DNA from: CAZSNT01 sp964607765
Lineage (GTDB): Bacteria > Verrucomicrobiota > Lentisphaeria > Oligosphaerales > JABHEG01
Length of the DNA: 32,423 nucleotides
NCBI GenBank assembly: GCA_964607765.1
Contig: CAZSNT010000120.1
Span: 1 to 32,423 of the forward strand
Direction of reading: 5' to 3'
The position numbers were made by a program, and so were the translations under genes. Position 1 is the first letter of the stretch; each line of letters starts with the position of its first letter. Below are positions 1 to 9,300 of the stretch, one piece after another. A model generated the notes under the pieces. That model had not been told where the DNA came from. It was given only the letters and a program-made list of their open reading frames with translations, and did not search any database.

Positions 1-30
1 CGGCAGTCAACCAAATGTCCAAACGCCAGG

Positions 31-111
31 CCCGGCTCTCCTGAGCCGGGTGTCCCGCCGTGCCTCCGAATGGAGCGGAATAACAAGGACACCCGGCTCA
101 GGAGAGCCGGG
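31..111. repeat. BIME-like pair of inverted REP hairpins
   Basis: Positions 31-55 and 87-111 are a perfect 25-base inverted repeat separated by 31 bases. Each arm is itself a hairpin: an 8-bp CCCGGCTC/GAGCCGGG stem closing a 4-base TCCT loop, followed by the tail TGTCC. This head-to-head arrangement of two small palindromes is the layout of REP doublets (BIMEs). The same CCGGCTC..GAGCCGG core recurs inside the palindrome at 19336-19409, so it is a dispersed family in this genome. It lies upstream of the regulator at 318 and could be a transcript-end or REP element; no function is shown. Confidence 0.75.
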
Positions 112-317
112 CTACGGGGCGGCCTCAGGTACGGGTGGCTCTCGCCCGACTCAGAAGGGGGCAATCCTGCCCCCCCCCCGGGGTCACGTCTTGCACGGCG
201 GACCGGCACGCGCTATTTTCATACCCGCGACCGAAGAGCCGTGTCCCTGTCGATCTGTCTCCCTTCCCGTAACCGGCAAACAGCGCCTCGTCAGTCTCCC
301 GACCAACCGGCAGCCCA
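112..317. other. Non-coding stretch upstream of regulator, with one GC hairpin
   Basis: No convincing gene is seen. A 7-bp stem (GGGGGCA 157-163, TGCCCCC 168-174) with a 4-base loop runs into a 10-C homopolymer (170-179). No clear -35/-10 pair or Shine-Dalgarno sequence for the gene at 318 could be picked out, so its promoter is unresolved. Short ORFs here have no recognisable features. Confidence 0.5.
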
Positions 318-1391
318 ATGGAAAACTTCGCCCCACCGTCCAAACTTGAGCGAATGGCCGACCTCATCACGCAGGACATACGGCGGAAGCGGCTACGCGC
401 CGGCGCTCCCTACATGACCTCGGATGAAGTCGGCAAGATGCTGAACGTCCACAAACGCGCTGCCGGACGCGCCATGGCACTGCTCGCGCAGCGCAATGTC
501 CTTGTCAACAGACGCGGGGTTGGCTCATTTGTTGGGTCGGCCATCACGTATCCCAACGGGCATCGCTTCCAGTATGTGCACGTCCTGGTGTCCATGGAGC
601 GGCTCAGAGATGAACTGCCGACGGGCGAACTCATCGACGGCATGCTCGCCGTGCTGCCCGGCTACGACATCCAGATCAATGTCCTGCCGCTGGACGATCC
701 GGTGCCGTACGCGCAAAGCCTTCTCGACAAGTACAGCGGCGAAGACGCCATGCTCGGCATCGTGCTGCTGGGCTGCCCGCGCGAGGTCCACGAACTCGTG
801 GCCGAATCCACCGTACCCGCCGTCGTGTTCGGGGGGTTATTCGCGGGTGTGGACGGCTTGTTGTCGGCGGATACCGACAGCTTTGCTGCAGGAGAGCTCG
901 TGAGCCAGATCTTGGTCAGCCAGAATCCCGCACATCGTATTGCCCTGTTCATGCGTGAATCCTGGCTGCCCGGAGACTGCCTGTTCCTCGACGGGATCAA
1001 CGAGAGCCTGCATGCAAGCGCCGAATGGACCGGCAGCGTGCTAACCCGCGCCACGCCCATGCAGGAGGCCGCCGTCAAAGCTGTTGCGCGCGACCTGCTC
1101 GCCGGCCCCACGCCCCCGACCGCCATGGTCGCAATCGGCGCCCGCAAAGGCGAGTGGATCACGGACGTCGTCCGGGAGGCCGGACTCGCCATCCCCGACG
1201 ACTGCGCCCTGTTCGTTTGTGAGAGCCCCGTCGTACCGTTGGGTATTCCGGGCAGTGTTGTCGTGGCCGCGGCCATGTCGTACCGCGAACAAAGCACGGC
1301 TGTGGCCGAGATGCTCAAGGCGGTCATCTCCGGCGAGACGCCCGACGAACAGCACCAGGTCTTCCCCGTCGCCTGCTTCGCCGGGCAGTAG
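318..1391 (+). CDS. GntR-type HTH / LacI-like sensor transcriptional regulator
   Basis: A 357-aa regulator. Residues ~9-75 form a GntR-like winged helix: the PSKLERMADLI start, a TSDEVGKMLNVHKRAAGRAM recognition helix and the VNRRGVGSFVG wing. Residues ~85-350 resemble a LacI/periplasmic-binding-protein sensor, with alternating beta/alpha segments such as IALFMRESWLPGD and TAMVAIGARKGEW. Such hybrids usually sense sugars and control adjacent carbohydrate genes, often as repressors. The ATG at 318 is chosen because the N-terminus then matches the family's usual first helix; no good ribosome site is visible, and ATG 354 is a weaker alternative because it cuts into that helix. The next gene on the same strand is a pseudopilin (1615), the same pairing as regulator 11149-12267 with pseudopilin 10344-11159. 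The ligand is unknown. Confidence 0.85.
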   Translation: MENFAPPSKLERMADLITQDIRRKRLRAGAPYMTSDEVGKMLNVHKRAAGRAMALLAQRNVLVNRRGVGSFVGSAITYPNGHRFQYVHVLVSMERLRDELPTGELIDGMLAVLPGYDIQINVLPLDDPVPYAQSLLDKYSGEDAMLGIVLLGCPREVHELVAESTVPAVVFGGLFAGVDGLLSADTDSFAAGELVSQILVSQNPAHRIALFMRESWLPGDCLFLDGINESLHASAEWTGSVLTRATPMQEAAVKAVARDLLAGPTPPTAMVAIGARKGEWITDVVREAGLAIPDDCALFVCESPVVPLGIPGSVVVAAAMSYREQSTAVAEMLKAVISGETPDEQHQVFPVACFAGQ

Positions 1392-1531
1392 CCGGCGCCG
1401 GCATCCCGCGTCCCCTGCACGGGCAGTTGTCCACACCATCCGCGTCACTGTCCTCACACCACTCGTTTCACCCCACTCCCCCCTTTTTTGCGACCTTTCG
1501 CGTCGTAATAGACATTTTCTTTCGTCGGCTA

Positions 1532-1560
1532 TTGCCATTTGGTGTCGTTACTGGTATACT
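1532..1560 (+). promoter_or_regulatory. Sigma70-like promoter for pseudopilin gene
   Basis: TTGCCA (1532-1537), a 17-base spacer, then TATACT (1555-1560) with an extended -10 TG at 1552-1553. The surrounding 1500-1570 is distinctly AT-richer than the rest of the region. It sits 54 bases upstream of the ATG at 1615, so the pseudopilin can be transcribed independently of the regulator. Confidence 0.65.
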
Positions 1561-1614
1561 GTCAATGTTGTATCTGGACTGTTTCTCATGGGCCCGAACA
1601 CGGAGAGAAGTGCC

Positions 1615-2352
1615 ATGCCACACCAGACGTCAGCCCCGCGGAAGAGCTTCACTCTCATCGAACTGCTTGTGGTGATCGCGATTATCGCGATCCTGGCGGC
1701 GATGCTTCTGCCGTCGTTGCGCAAGGCCAAGGAATCTGCACACCGTACGACGTGTCTGGCGAATCTGAAGCAGATTGGCATGGCTGCTCAGCTGTACCTC
1801 GACGATTACGAGGATCGGTATCCGACCAAGACGGGCGGCACGACATTCTCTTGGCTCGGCCGGACTGGCGCCAGCGGCCGTTACGCCAGCGCGCCACTCA
1901 GGAGCAGCGACAGGGCTCTGAACACGTACCTCGGCGGCCCCTACGGCACGAACGACGACATCCCCGTGGCCCGCTGCCCCAGCGACAACAAGAAGTACGG
2001 CGCTTCCGACTCGCTTTATCAAGCCAACGGTGCGTCCTATTCAAGTCCACAGTTCACCGGCGGCGGCGCATCGCGGATGATCGTGATCAACAGAGGTGAG
2101 GTCGGCACGGTTGGAGCCGGAATCAAAGCCAATCAGATTAAGAGCCCAGCCAAGTTCATTGTGTTCGGGGATGAGGGCACGTACCACTGCCTCTGGAGCA
2201 GCAGACGCGCAGCCGCTGTCTTCTTCTGGCACACTCGCTACCTGCTGAACCGCTGGAACGTGCTCTTTGCCGACGGGCACTGCGCGTTCCCGACCATGCG
2301 CGACGGCGCCTGGCGCGGTGCGGCAGCCTACACGACGCACCGCCTGGACTGA
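1615..2352 (+). CDS. Pseudopilin-like protein with prepilin N-terminal methylation motif
   Basis: A 245-aa protein with a short basic leader (MPHQTSAPRKS) followed by FTLIELLVVIAIIAILAAML, the type IV prepilin/type II secretion pseudopilin helix, with Glu at mature position 5. After it come KAKESAHRTTCLANLKQIGM and a globular domain ending in H-x(n)-WNVLFADGH, the H-x9-DG-like signature of large pseudopilin families in PVC bacteria. ATG 1615 is chosen because GGAGAG at 1602-1607 is well spaced; upstream ATG 1588 lacks this. The residue before Phe is Ser rather than the usual Gly. The likely location is the cell envelope after prepilin peptidase processing. The role is not established; it may be a cargo or adhesin-like component of a pilus/T2SS-type machine. 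It lies downstream of the regulator at 318. Confidence 0.88.
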   Translation: MPHQTSAPRKSFTLIELLVVIAIIAILAAMLLPSLRKAKESAHRTTCLANLKQIGMAAQLYLDDYEDRYPTKTGGTTFSWLGRTGASGRYASAPLRSSDRALNTYLGGPYGTNDDIPVARCPSDNKKYGASDSLYQANGASYSSPQFTGGGASRMIVINRGEVGTVGAGIKANQIKSPAKFIVFGDEGTYHCLWSSRRAAAVFFWHTRYLLNRWNVLFADGHCAFPTMRDGAWRGAAAYTTHRLD

Positions 2353-2399
2353 GCGCGCACGGCCACGGGGTCGTCATTCCGTCGGGCCGGAAGTCGGGG

Positions 2400-5300
2400 T
2401 CAGTCCAGGAAGATGGCCATGATGTTCGCCGGCGGGCGGTGGTTCTCGATCTCCTCATCGGTGTACGGCGGCTGCTCCAAGGTCAGGCGGACGCTACCGC
2501 TGAAGGAAAACTGCACCGCGCTCATGCCCTGGGAGCCGTCGAACGAGATGAGCTCACGCTGCCGGCCAGGATCATCCGCTGGCGCGAGGTACAGCTTCTC
2601 CTTTGCGCCACTGCCGAGAATGGCGGTCAGCTGATGCGCCGCTTCATCGGTTGCCGTCACATCCCACGAGGCGTACTGACTGTCCCTCTGCTTAGCCCAC
2701 AGAGTGGCGCCGAGGATCCCCTGCGATCCGAAGCAGTTCTCGCCATCAAGAAGCAGCACCACGTCCTTGGGCCTGGAGCCGGCATACAGGCCGTCCTTGA
2801 AGCGCCCGGGCTGGTGGACGGTGAACGAGAATGGGGCGGCGATATTCACGAGTGGCTCGTCGGCGTCCCAGTGGCCTTCTGCACGATGGCGAAATATGAT
2901 GTAGCCGCCGCGCCCGATCGAACGATTCGAAATGCGGCCCTCCCCGCTCCAGGCAATGGCCGCCGGAGCTTCCCCCGTCCCCACTCTGGAGGCATCGATC
3001 TGTAGCCCTCCCATCCCGTTGGACAACACCTCCACGCGGGCGCCGCGTTCCCGAACGGACTGCGCGAAAGCTGTCGCGTTCTGCTCGACCAGATTGAGCT
3101 GCCCCCAAAGCGCGGGCTTCAGCAGGGACTCTTCAGGGGCGTCGAAGAGCATGGCCGTGTTCTTGTTGCTCCAGTAGAGGCGTTTGATCGTGGCTGTGCC
3201 GTTGCCGAGCAGCACCCCGATGTCCCCGCTGAGTTTTCCCGGAACGGGTGCCAGCGCCAGCAGGTCGAGAGGCACGGCCACTTCGTAGGCGAAGCCGCGC
3301 CGCAGTTGCACGGGCTTGCGAAAGACCTGATTCGGGTCCCGGTAGGGCAGCTTGCGCCGTCCTTCGGCAAGACGCACGCGGTCGCTGACGTCGGCGATGT
3401 AGTCGAAGGCGACGGTCCGGTTGGGGGATGCGATCTCCGCAGCGTGACCGGTGCGCTCGGAGCGTTGTTCGTAGTGGATGGCGCGCAGTTGGCCGTTGAC
3501 CTTGCTGATCAGCAGGCGCTGGTCGCCGACTGTAACGCTTCGGCCTCCGTTCGCCGTTGTCGAGAGCATGATATCGAGAGCGCCTCCAGTTTTGAACATG
3601 CCTTGCCAAGGATCGACGCCGGAGTTCTCGAGGAGGCGCGTGTGCAAGGTCTTCCAGGCGGCGTAGAGGTGACCGTCGGCGATGGCGAGAGCCCCCCAGG
3701 TCCGATCGTCGATGGGTAGCCAGTCTGCGTCGAGCCAGTCGGCGAGGTCGCCATCCAGTTCCCGTGCCTGTGCGGAGATCGCAATCTGAGCGGTCCTCCC
3801 TCCGGCGGCGCGCTGCCGGGCGGCCTCTGCCTCTGTGAACCAGGCCACGCAGGCGTCTAGCGTCTGCTGCGACACAGAGAAGGTCTGCGGCTCCAGGCGC
3901 CGGATGCTGTCGAGCCCGTCCAGCCGGATGAGAGAACTGGTGTGGTTCATGGCCTGCAGATAGACTTGGCCGTTGGCGGTGCGGGTGATGGTCTGGTAGA
4001 AGCCCTCGCCGTCGCTGGTGGTGTCGTTCAGGAGCATGCCGCGCTTGGCGACCGGCGGATTGGGCTCGGCGAAGTAGCCGTGGCGAAACAGGGAAGCAAC
4101 GAAGAAGCCGTCGATGGTGAACAGGTAGATCTGGCCTGAATTGGCATTCAGAGCCCAGAGCTCCTCTTTCCCTTCGGCAACCTTGAAGCTGGGGCCGATG
4201 ACCTTGGTGATGCCGATGAGGTCGCCTGGCTGGGGCTGGCGGTTGACGGGGTAGCTCTGGGAGGCATGCAATCCGGTCCACTGACTGGGGTATACCCAGC
4301 GTCTGCCGTCCCGGGTGATGCCGCTCACGGTACCCAGGCAGCGCCCGTTCGGCGTCAACTCCGCAAAGCCGCTGACCGCGAAATCACCGTTGTACCCGGG
4401 GATCACGGTGGTGTAGGGGATGGGGACGCCGAGGGGGCAGACGCGACTGGCATCGGCCAGGTTGTAGACCGGTACGCCGCTGTCGGTCACGCGCTGTGGC
4501 GCAATCCGCAGGCCGTCGGCGGTGTAAAAGGTGAGGCCGTTGTCCTGGTTGAGACCACCGACCTTGCCGGGGGCGAAGGTGACCTCGTCGGGCTGGACCT
4601 GGTGGTCGTCGTTGGTGTCGGACCAGGCAAAAAGCAGGGCGTTCTCGTAGGGGGGCGTGCGGTCGTAGGTCCACTGCTGGTTGGTGGGGGCGCTCAGGTC
4701 GATCCCGGCGGGGATGCGGTCTTTGTAGGCGGCGCTCTTGAAGATGTCCCAGTAGTTCGCCTGGCCGAGCGCGGCCACCGGCTTGGCGATACCGTTGTCC
4801 ACGCGCCAGATGCCGGCGATCAGCGGCCCCATGGTCGGGCGTCCGTTGTGGGTGTTGGTCATGTACTGGCGACCGTTCAGGTAGACCGGCGTTTCCGGGT
4901 TTGCGCCCAGTTCACCATACCTGTCAGGGATGCGCAGATTGGCGGGGTTGTCGCGGCGGAAGAAGATGTGTTTGAGCGTGTTGGTCCCCTGCCCCCAGTC
5001 CAGCTCGAACTCCATGCCGAAGTAGTAGAACCGAGTCTTGTCGAGCGGGTCGAGCTTGCCGCCGCCGCCATATTCGGTGGGGCCGTAGAACGCCTGCTTG
5101 AAGCTGCTGTCCGGGCGCCAGACACTGACGCGCTTGGGCTGGTAGTCTTCCTCGGCTACCCAGAGATTGCCGTCGGGCGTAACGGTCATGCCCATGGGGC
5201 GGTGCATCTTGGTCTCGTCATACGGACCGCAGGTGGGCGCGCCCGGCTTGCCAATGGCGCGCCTGAACTGCCCGTCGGCGCTGAACACCTTGACCTGGTG

Positions 5301-6398
5301 GCTGTCCCCATGGTCGGCGATGTAGATGGCGCCGTCCGGTCCGACCATGACCTCCCGCGGGGCGTCCAGGTCGTCGCGAATGAGCACCTGTCGGTCGGCA
5401 AGATCCGCACTGCAATGGAGAAGCTGCTTGCCCGACAGGACCAGTAAGCGCCCGGCAGCGTCGAACGCCAGGCCGCGGGGGGACTCGAAGGCGATGGACT
5501 GGGTTGCGGAGTCCGCACCGAGCCGCACCAGAACGATCTCGTTCTTCGCGGGGAAACTGATCGCAGCCAGCCCGTCGTGAACCGCCAGTCCACCGACCGG
5601 GTAGTCGACGATGGTGTGGCCTCTGTGGTGTTTGGTGTCTTCCTGGCGGGAGAAGAGCACGGCGTTCGACTGCTCACCGATGGCGACCAGCGACACTTCG
5701 CCGTGGCGTGAGGCGCCCAGCCCGTAGGCGACGACATCGGCTGGCTGGCTCGCCTTGTCGCGCGTCAGCCGTACGGCGCCCGCCCAGCCCCGCCCGATGC
5801 TCTGGACGCCCCGGAGCTTCTTGCCGGCCAGGTCGGTCCAGATCAGGCCATGGGCGCCTTCGGCAAGGGAGCTGCCGATGAGCAGGCGGGGGGACTTGCC
5901 AGGCACGTAGAGGATGGAGCTGGGCGGGGAATGATCGGCGAGCCACTGGCCGCGGGTGTCTGGGGTGCGCCAGGGGGGATTGACTGGATTGTAGACGGAA
6001 AACTCGTAGCGCAAGTCGAGCTGGTCGCGGACGATGCCGCGCACACGGTAGCCACCGGGCGCGACGATGCTGCCGGTGGTGGTGTAGTTGCCATGCGGCC
6101 CGATGTCGGCACGGCCATGGTCGTCCATCCCGTCCCAGTAGACTGTGTGGTCGCCCGCCTCGTAGAAGGCTTCACTGACAAGGTTGCGCACGCGATGGCC
6201 GTCTTTGTCTTCTATCACGACGGTGACGTAGCCTTCCCGCTCCAGCGAGATCGGGATGGCGATGGGCGGATTGGGGGCGGCGGATGCGAGCTGGATGAAG
6301 CACAGGAGGATGGCAAGGCAGTGAAGGGCGCGGCGGGTTCTCGCCGCGCCCTGACACCCGACACCCGACACCTGACACCTGCCCTCTCTACTCCACAC
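2400..6398 (-). CDS. Exported NHL-propeller protein with FlgD-Ig-like and CBM9-like domains
   Basis: A 1332-aa protein and the last gene of a four-gene minus-strand operon. A hydrophobic signal segment (LAILLCFIQLASA, residues ~28-41) is followed by a FlgD-Ig-like beta-sandwich at ~47-123 (VTVVIEDKDGHRVRNLV, HTVYWDGMDDHG). NHL-type repeats lie near 345-430 (VMVGPDGAIYIADHGDSH, MTVTPDGNLWVAEEDY). A CBM9/DOMON-like region spans ~865-1105 (ELDGDLADWLDADW), then a further beta-rich tail. It is probably surface or periplasmic; no catalytic site is recognised. A GTG at 6398 is taken as the start because GGGGAG lies about 6 bases upstream inside the preceding gene; this gives an 11-base overlap. GTG 6371 is an alternative. 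Heptamer repeats occupy codons ~7-16, between start and signal peptide, so the start is uncertain. It is paralogous in layout to the preceding gene (both have an FYGPTEYG/FFGPADYG segment after the NHL part). Confidence 0.8.
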   Translation of the reverse strand: MWSREGRCQVSGVGCQGAARTRRALHCLAILLCFIQLASAAPNPPIAIPISLEREGYVTVVIEDKDGHRVRNLVSEAFYEAGDHTVYWDGMDDHGRADIGPHGNYTTTGSIVAPGGYRVRGIVRDQLDLRYEFSVYNPVNPPWRTPDTRGQWLADHSPPSSILYVPGKSPRLLIGSSLAEGAHGLIWTDLAGKKLRGVQSIGRGWAGAVRLTRDKASQPADVVAYGLGASRHGEVSLVAIGEQSNAVLFSRQEDTKHHRGHTIVDYPVGGLAVHDGLAAISFPAKNEIVLVRLGADSATQSIAFESPRGLAFDAAGRLLVLSGKQLLHCSADLADRQVLIRDDLDAPREVMVGPDGAIYIADHGDSHQVKVFSADGQFRRAIGKPGAPTCGPYDETKMHRPMGMTVTPDGNLWVAEEDYQPKRVSVWRPDSSFKQAFYGPTEYGGGGKLDPLDKTRFYYFGMEFELDWGQGTNTLKHIFFRRDNPANLRIPDRYGELGANPETPVYLNGRQYMTNTHNGRPTMGPLIAGIWRVDNGIAKPVAALGQANYWDIFKSAAYKDRIPAGIDLSAPTNQQWTYDRTPPYENALLFAWSDTNDDHQVQPDEVTFAPGKVGGLNQDNGLTFYTADGLRIAPQRVTDSGVPVYNLADASRVCPLGVPIPYTTVIPGYNGDFAVSGFAELTPNGRCLGTVSGITRDGRRWVYPSQWTGLHASQSYPVNRQPQPGDLIGITKVIGPSFKVAEGKEELWALNANSGQIYLFTIDGFFVASLFRHGYFAEPNPPVAKRGMLLNDTTSDGEGFYQTITRTANGQVYLQAMNHTSSLIRLDGLDSIRRLEPQTFSVSQQTLDACVAWFTEAEAARQRAAGGRTAQIAISAQARELDGDLADWLDADWLPIDDRTWGALAIADGHLYAAWKTLHTRLLENSGVDPWQGMFKTGGALDIMLSTTANGGRSVTVGDQRLLISKVNGQLRAIHYEQRSERTGHAAEIASPNRTVAFDYIADVSDRVRLAEGRRKLPYRDPNQVFRKPVQLRRGFAYEVAVPLDLLALAPVPGKLSGDIGVLLGNGTATIKRLYWSNKNTAMLFDAPEESLLKPALWGQLNLVEQNATAFAQSVRERGARVEVLSNGMGGLQIDASRVGTGEAPAAIAWSGEGRISNRSIGRGGYIIFRHRAEGHWDADEPLVNIAAPFSFTVHQPGRFKDGLYAGSRPKDVVLLLDGENCFGSQGILGATLWAKQRDSQYASWDVTATDEAAHQLTAILGSGAKEKLYLAPADDPGRQRELISFDGSQGMSAVQFSFSGSVRLTLEQPPYTDEEIENHRPPANIMAIFLD
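6353..6380 (-). repeat. Heptamer tandem repeat at start of exoprotein gene
   Basis: Four copies of a 7-base unit (GACACCC, GACACCC, GACACCT, GACACCT on the plus strand, at 6353, 6360, 6367 and 6374). Read on the coding strand each copy holds a GTG; because 7 is not a multiple of 3, successive GTGs fall in different frames. It lies between the GTG assigned as start and the signal peptide of the gene ending at 2400. Confidence 0.75.
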
Positions 6399-9300
6399 GA
6401 AACTCTCCCCAATTCCGCGGCGTCATCTTGAGCTCGAAGACTTCGTCGTTGACGAGACCGGTGGTGCGGTTGTTCCAGTGAGTGCGCAGGACGGTGTCTG
6501 TGCCGGGAGCGTCGCCGTGGGTCGCCCCGACGTCGGCGGGGAAGACAAGGCCGGGGGGGGGCGTCAGGCCGAGGGTGGTCCAGGGGACGGCGGCCTGGAT
6601 CCAGTAGGCGTCGCCACGGATCTTGACCTGGATTCTGACCTCGGGGACGACGGCGACGAAATCCAGCGGGTAGTCGGCGATGACGCCGGAGCTGAAGGAT
6701 TGGGGGCGCTTGGTCTCGGAGACCTTGCGGTAGAGGACGGCGGCGGGTTGGCCCTTGAGGTTGCCGATGGACAGGCGCAGGTCGCCGGCCAGGGCCTCGC
6801 CGCCTTTGCGCTCGGCGAGTGGGAGCGTGCCCATTTGGAGGTCGACGGTGTCGCCGCGGGCGTACATGTACTGGGCTTCCTCCGCGCCGTTGACCCACGG
6901 GGTCTTGTCGTGGACCTGCCAGCCGAGGTAGAGGTGTCGGTCGTCGTAGGAGGCGGCGAAGTGGACGCGGGCGGCGTTCTGGCGAGCGAAGGTTTCGCGC
7001 TGTTGGCCCTTGAAGTCGGCGTTCAGGTTGGCATAGAAGGCGCCGGGCTTGTGGCGCTTGAGGGTGTAGGTCTGGCGCTCGTGCTTCTTCTCGTCCATGG
7101 TCTGCGCAATCCGCGCGGCGGCCTGGAAGTCGGCTTTGGAGATGGCGACGGTTTGGACGGGCAGGCGTCGGGTCTGGTCCCAGCCGGTGATCTCGAGATT
7201 CCAGTAAGCGGTGTGGCCGCTCTGGGCGTAGACTTTGCCGTCGCGGCCGACGGTCACGTAGCCGCCGAAGTCCTCGCCGCCGGCGCCCGAGGGCGCGCCG
7301 TTCATGTTGGCACCGAGCACGGGCTTGCCCGGCCAGGTCCAGTTCAGATAGTCGCCGTTGAAGAGGCAGGTGAGGTAGAAGCCTTCTTCGGTGAGCACGT
7401 GCCACTCGCCAAGATTGGTGGTGAGAAACCAGGCGTTGCCGATGGGCTCGGGCAGCGTGATGCAGTTGAGCGGGCCGTAGGAGCCGCGAATGAGCCCGGG
7501 CGAGGGAAACGGCGGGGCCCTATGCGAGCCGTGGACGCCGACGTAGTTGTTGGGGTAGCGCCAGAGCTCGTTGCCGGTCTTGCGGTCGTAGGCGGTGTAG
7601 GTGCTGTGGGTGGCGCCCCAGTCGTTGCGGGAGTAGGTGAGCATCGCGTCGCTGCGGAGCGAGCCGACGCCTGCCGCGGGCATTATCTCGGGGTTGGCGA
7701 TGTCGAAGATCGGGGCGCCGCAGGGCGTGAAGCCCTGGAGCGGGTAGGCCTCGTTGCCTGCGTAGATCGCAAAGTCGGGCCAGACGTGCAGGCTCCAGGG
7801 ATTGAAGTGGATGATGCGGTCGACCGTGGTGACTTCGTCGGGTTGCTCCTGGCCGTCGCCATTGCGGTCGGCCCAGTAGTGGGTGCGCTTGGGGGCGGAC
7901 TCGTCGAGCTCCCGCCCCGGGCCGTGGGCGCGTTTGCCCTCGTACCGGAACGACGCGCGCTTGACAAACTGGCCGTCGCCCACACGCTCGAAGATGTCCA
8001 CGTCGCCGGATCGCCAGGCAGTGGCTGAGACCAGGTAGAGGCGGTCGTTGGGCGCGTGCACGTAGATGCTGTTGGCGGTGGGCTCGCGGGTGATTACGCC
8101 CAGGCACTTGAAGGTCTGCGTTGCCGGGCCTATCTCCCACTCGGCGCTCTGCCCGATCAGCTTGTTGGGCTCCAGCGGGTTGACGGCGGCCCCGATGGCC
8201 CCGTAGTCGGCCGGGCCGAAGAACTCCTTCGTGAAGGCGCCCGTGTTCGTATCCCAGCGGCTGAAGCGGCGCGGATGGTTGTCAGCCTCGGCTACCCAGA
8301 GCTGGTCGTTGCCGTCAACAGCGATGGCGGAGATGAAGCGCATGCCGTCAGGATTCCACGGACCGGTCAAGGCGCGGCCACCATGGCGTCCAAGGGCCTT
8401 GATCCGTTTTCCGTCCCTGCTGAAAACATGGACCTGGTTCACCGGCTCGCGAAGCCCGATGTACACCTGCCCCGCGGAATCGATGGCGATGCCGCAGGCA
8501 TTCTTCAGCCCTTCGATCGGCAAGCTCTCGAATCCTCTGCCGCCGGGCTCCAGCATGTACAGGGCATCGCTTCCCTCAATAGCGGGTTCGTGAATGCCGG
8601 TGTAGCCCTCCGGATCCATGTCGAACGTCCCCCCGCTGAGCACATAAATGCCCCCGACGGCATCGACCGCCATGCCGGTTGGTTTCGGGACAGTGTATGA
8701 GGCGAGGCATTGTCCTGACTGGGCATCGTAGGCCACGACCCTATTGGCGTTGCTGAAGCTCAGATAGAACTTCCCTTGGCTGGCGACGATGCCGTCGGCA
8801 GTCTCTGCTCCGGTGGAGATTTTCAGCTCCGCGCCGTCAGTGCCGTCCCAGTCCTGATAGAGGCCGGTGGCCTGCTCCAGCCTGAAGACGGATCCACCTT
8901 TGGCCGCTGACCCGCGCGCCGCGCCGCCCAGGACGTATAAGGTATCGCCCGCGGTGGCCAGGGCCTTGACCCCGCTCATGCCGCCAAATTTCTTGCGCCA
9001 GAGCACTTGCCCTTCGCGATCGCAGGCTACCAACGGGCGGCCCGACTCGGACTTGAACCAGCCCAGAAAGACGCCGTGTTTGCCGGCGGCGACTGCTGTG
9101 GGCGAGCCGTGGTCGCCGCCCCAGTTGGTGGTGGGGCCGTTTTCCCACGGGACCTGCGCGGAGGAGCCGGCCCAGCCGCGGAAGGCAATATCGTACTCGG
9201 GATGCCAGAGCGTGTGCACGCTGTAGGCGCCGACGGGCACGGGGGTTCCCTTCTTGTCGTGGCTGGGCGTCGAGAGACCGTCCCAGGCAAAGGTATGCGT

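Noticed and set aside
1084..1614. Extension of the pseudopilin frame upstream to 1084
   Set aside because: It overlaps the regulator in another frame and the promoter region; a pseudopilin needs its short leader near the N-terminus, which ATG 1615 provides with a good ribosome site.
6478..8028. 516-codon open frame on the plus strand
   Set aside because: It lies antisense to the well-supported NHL exoprotein gene, has low-complexity Val/Gly/Ala/Asp-rich content and no domain; typical shadow frame of GC-rich coding DNA.
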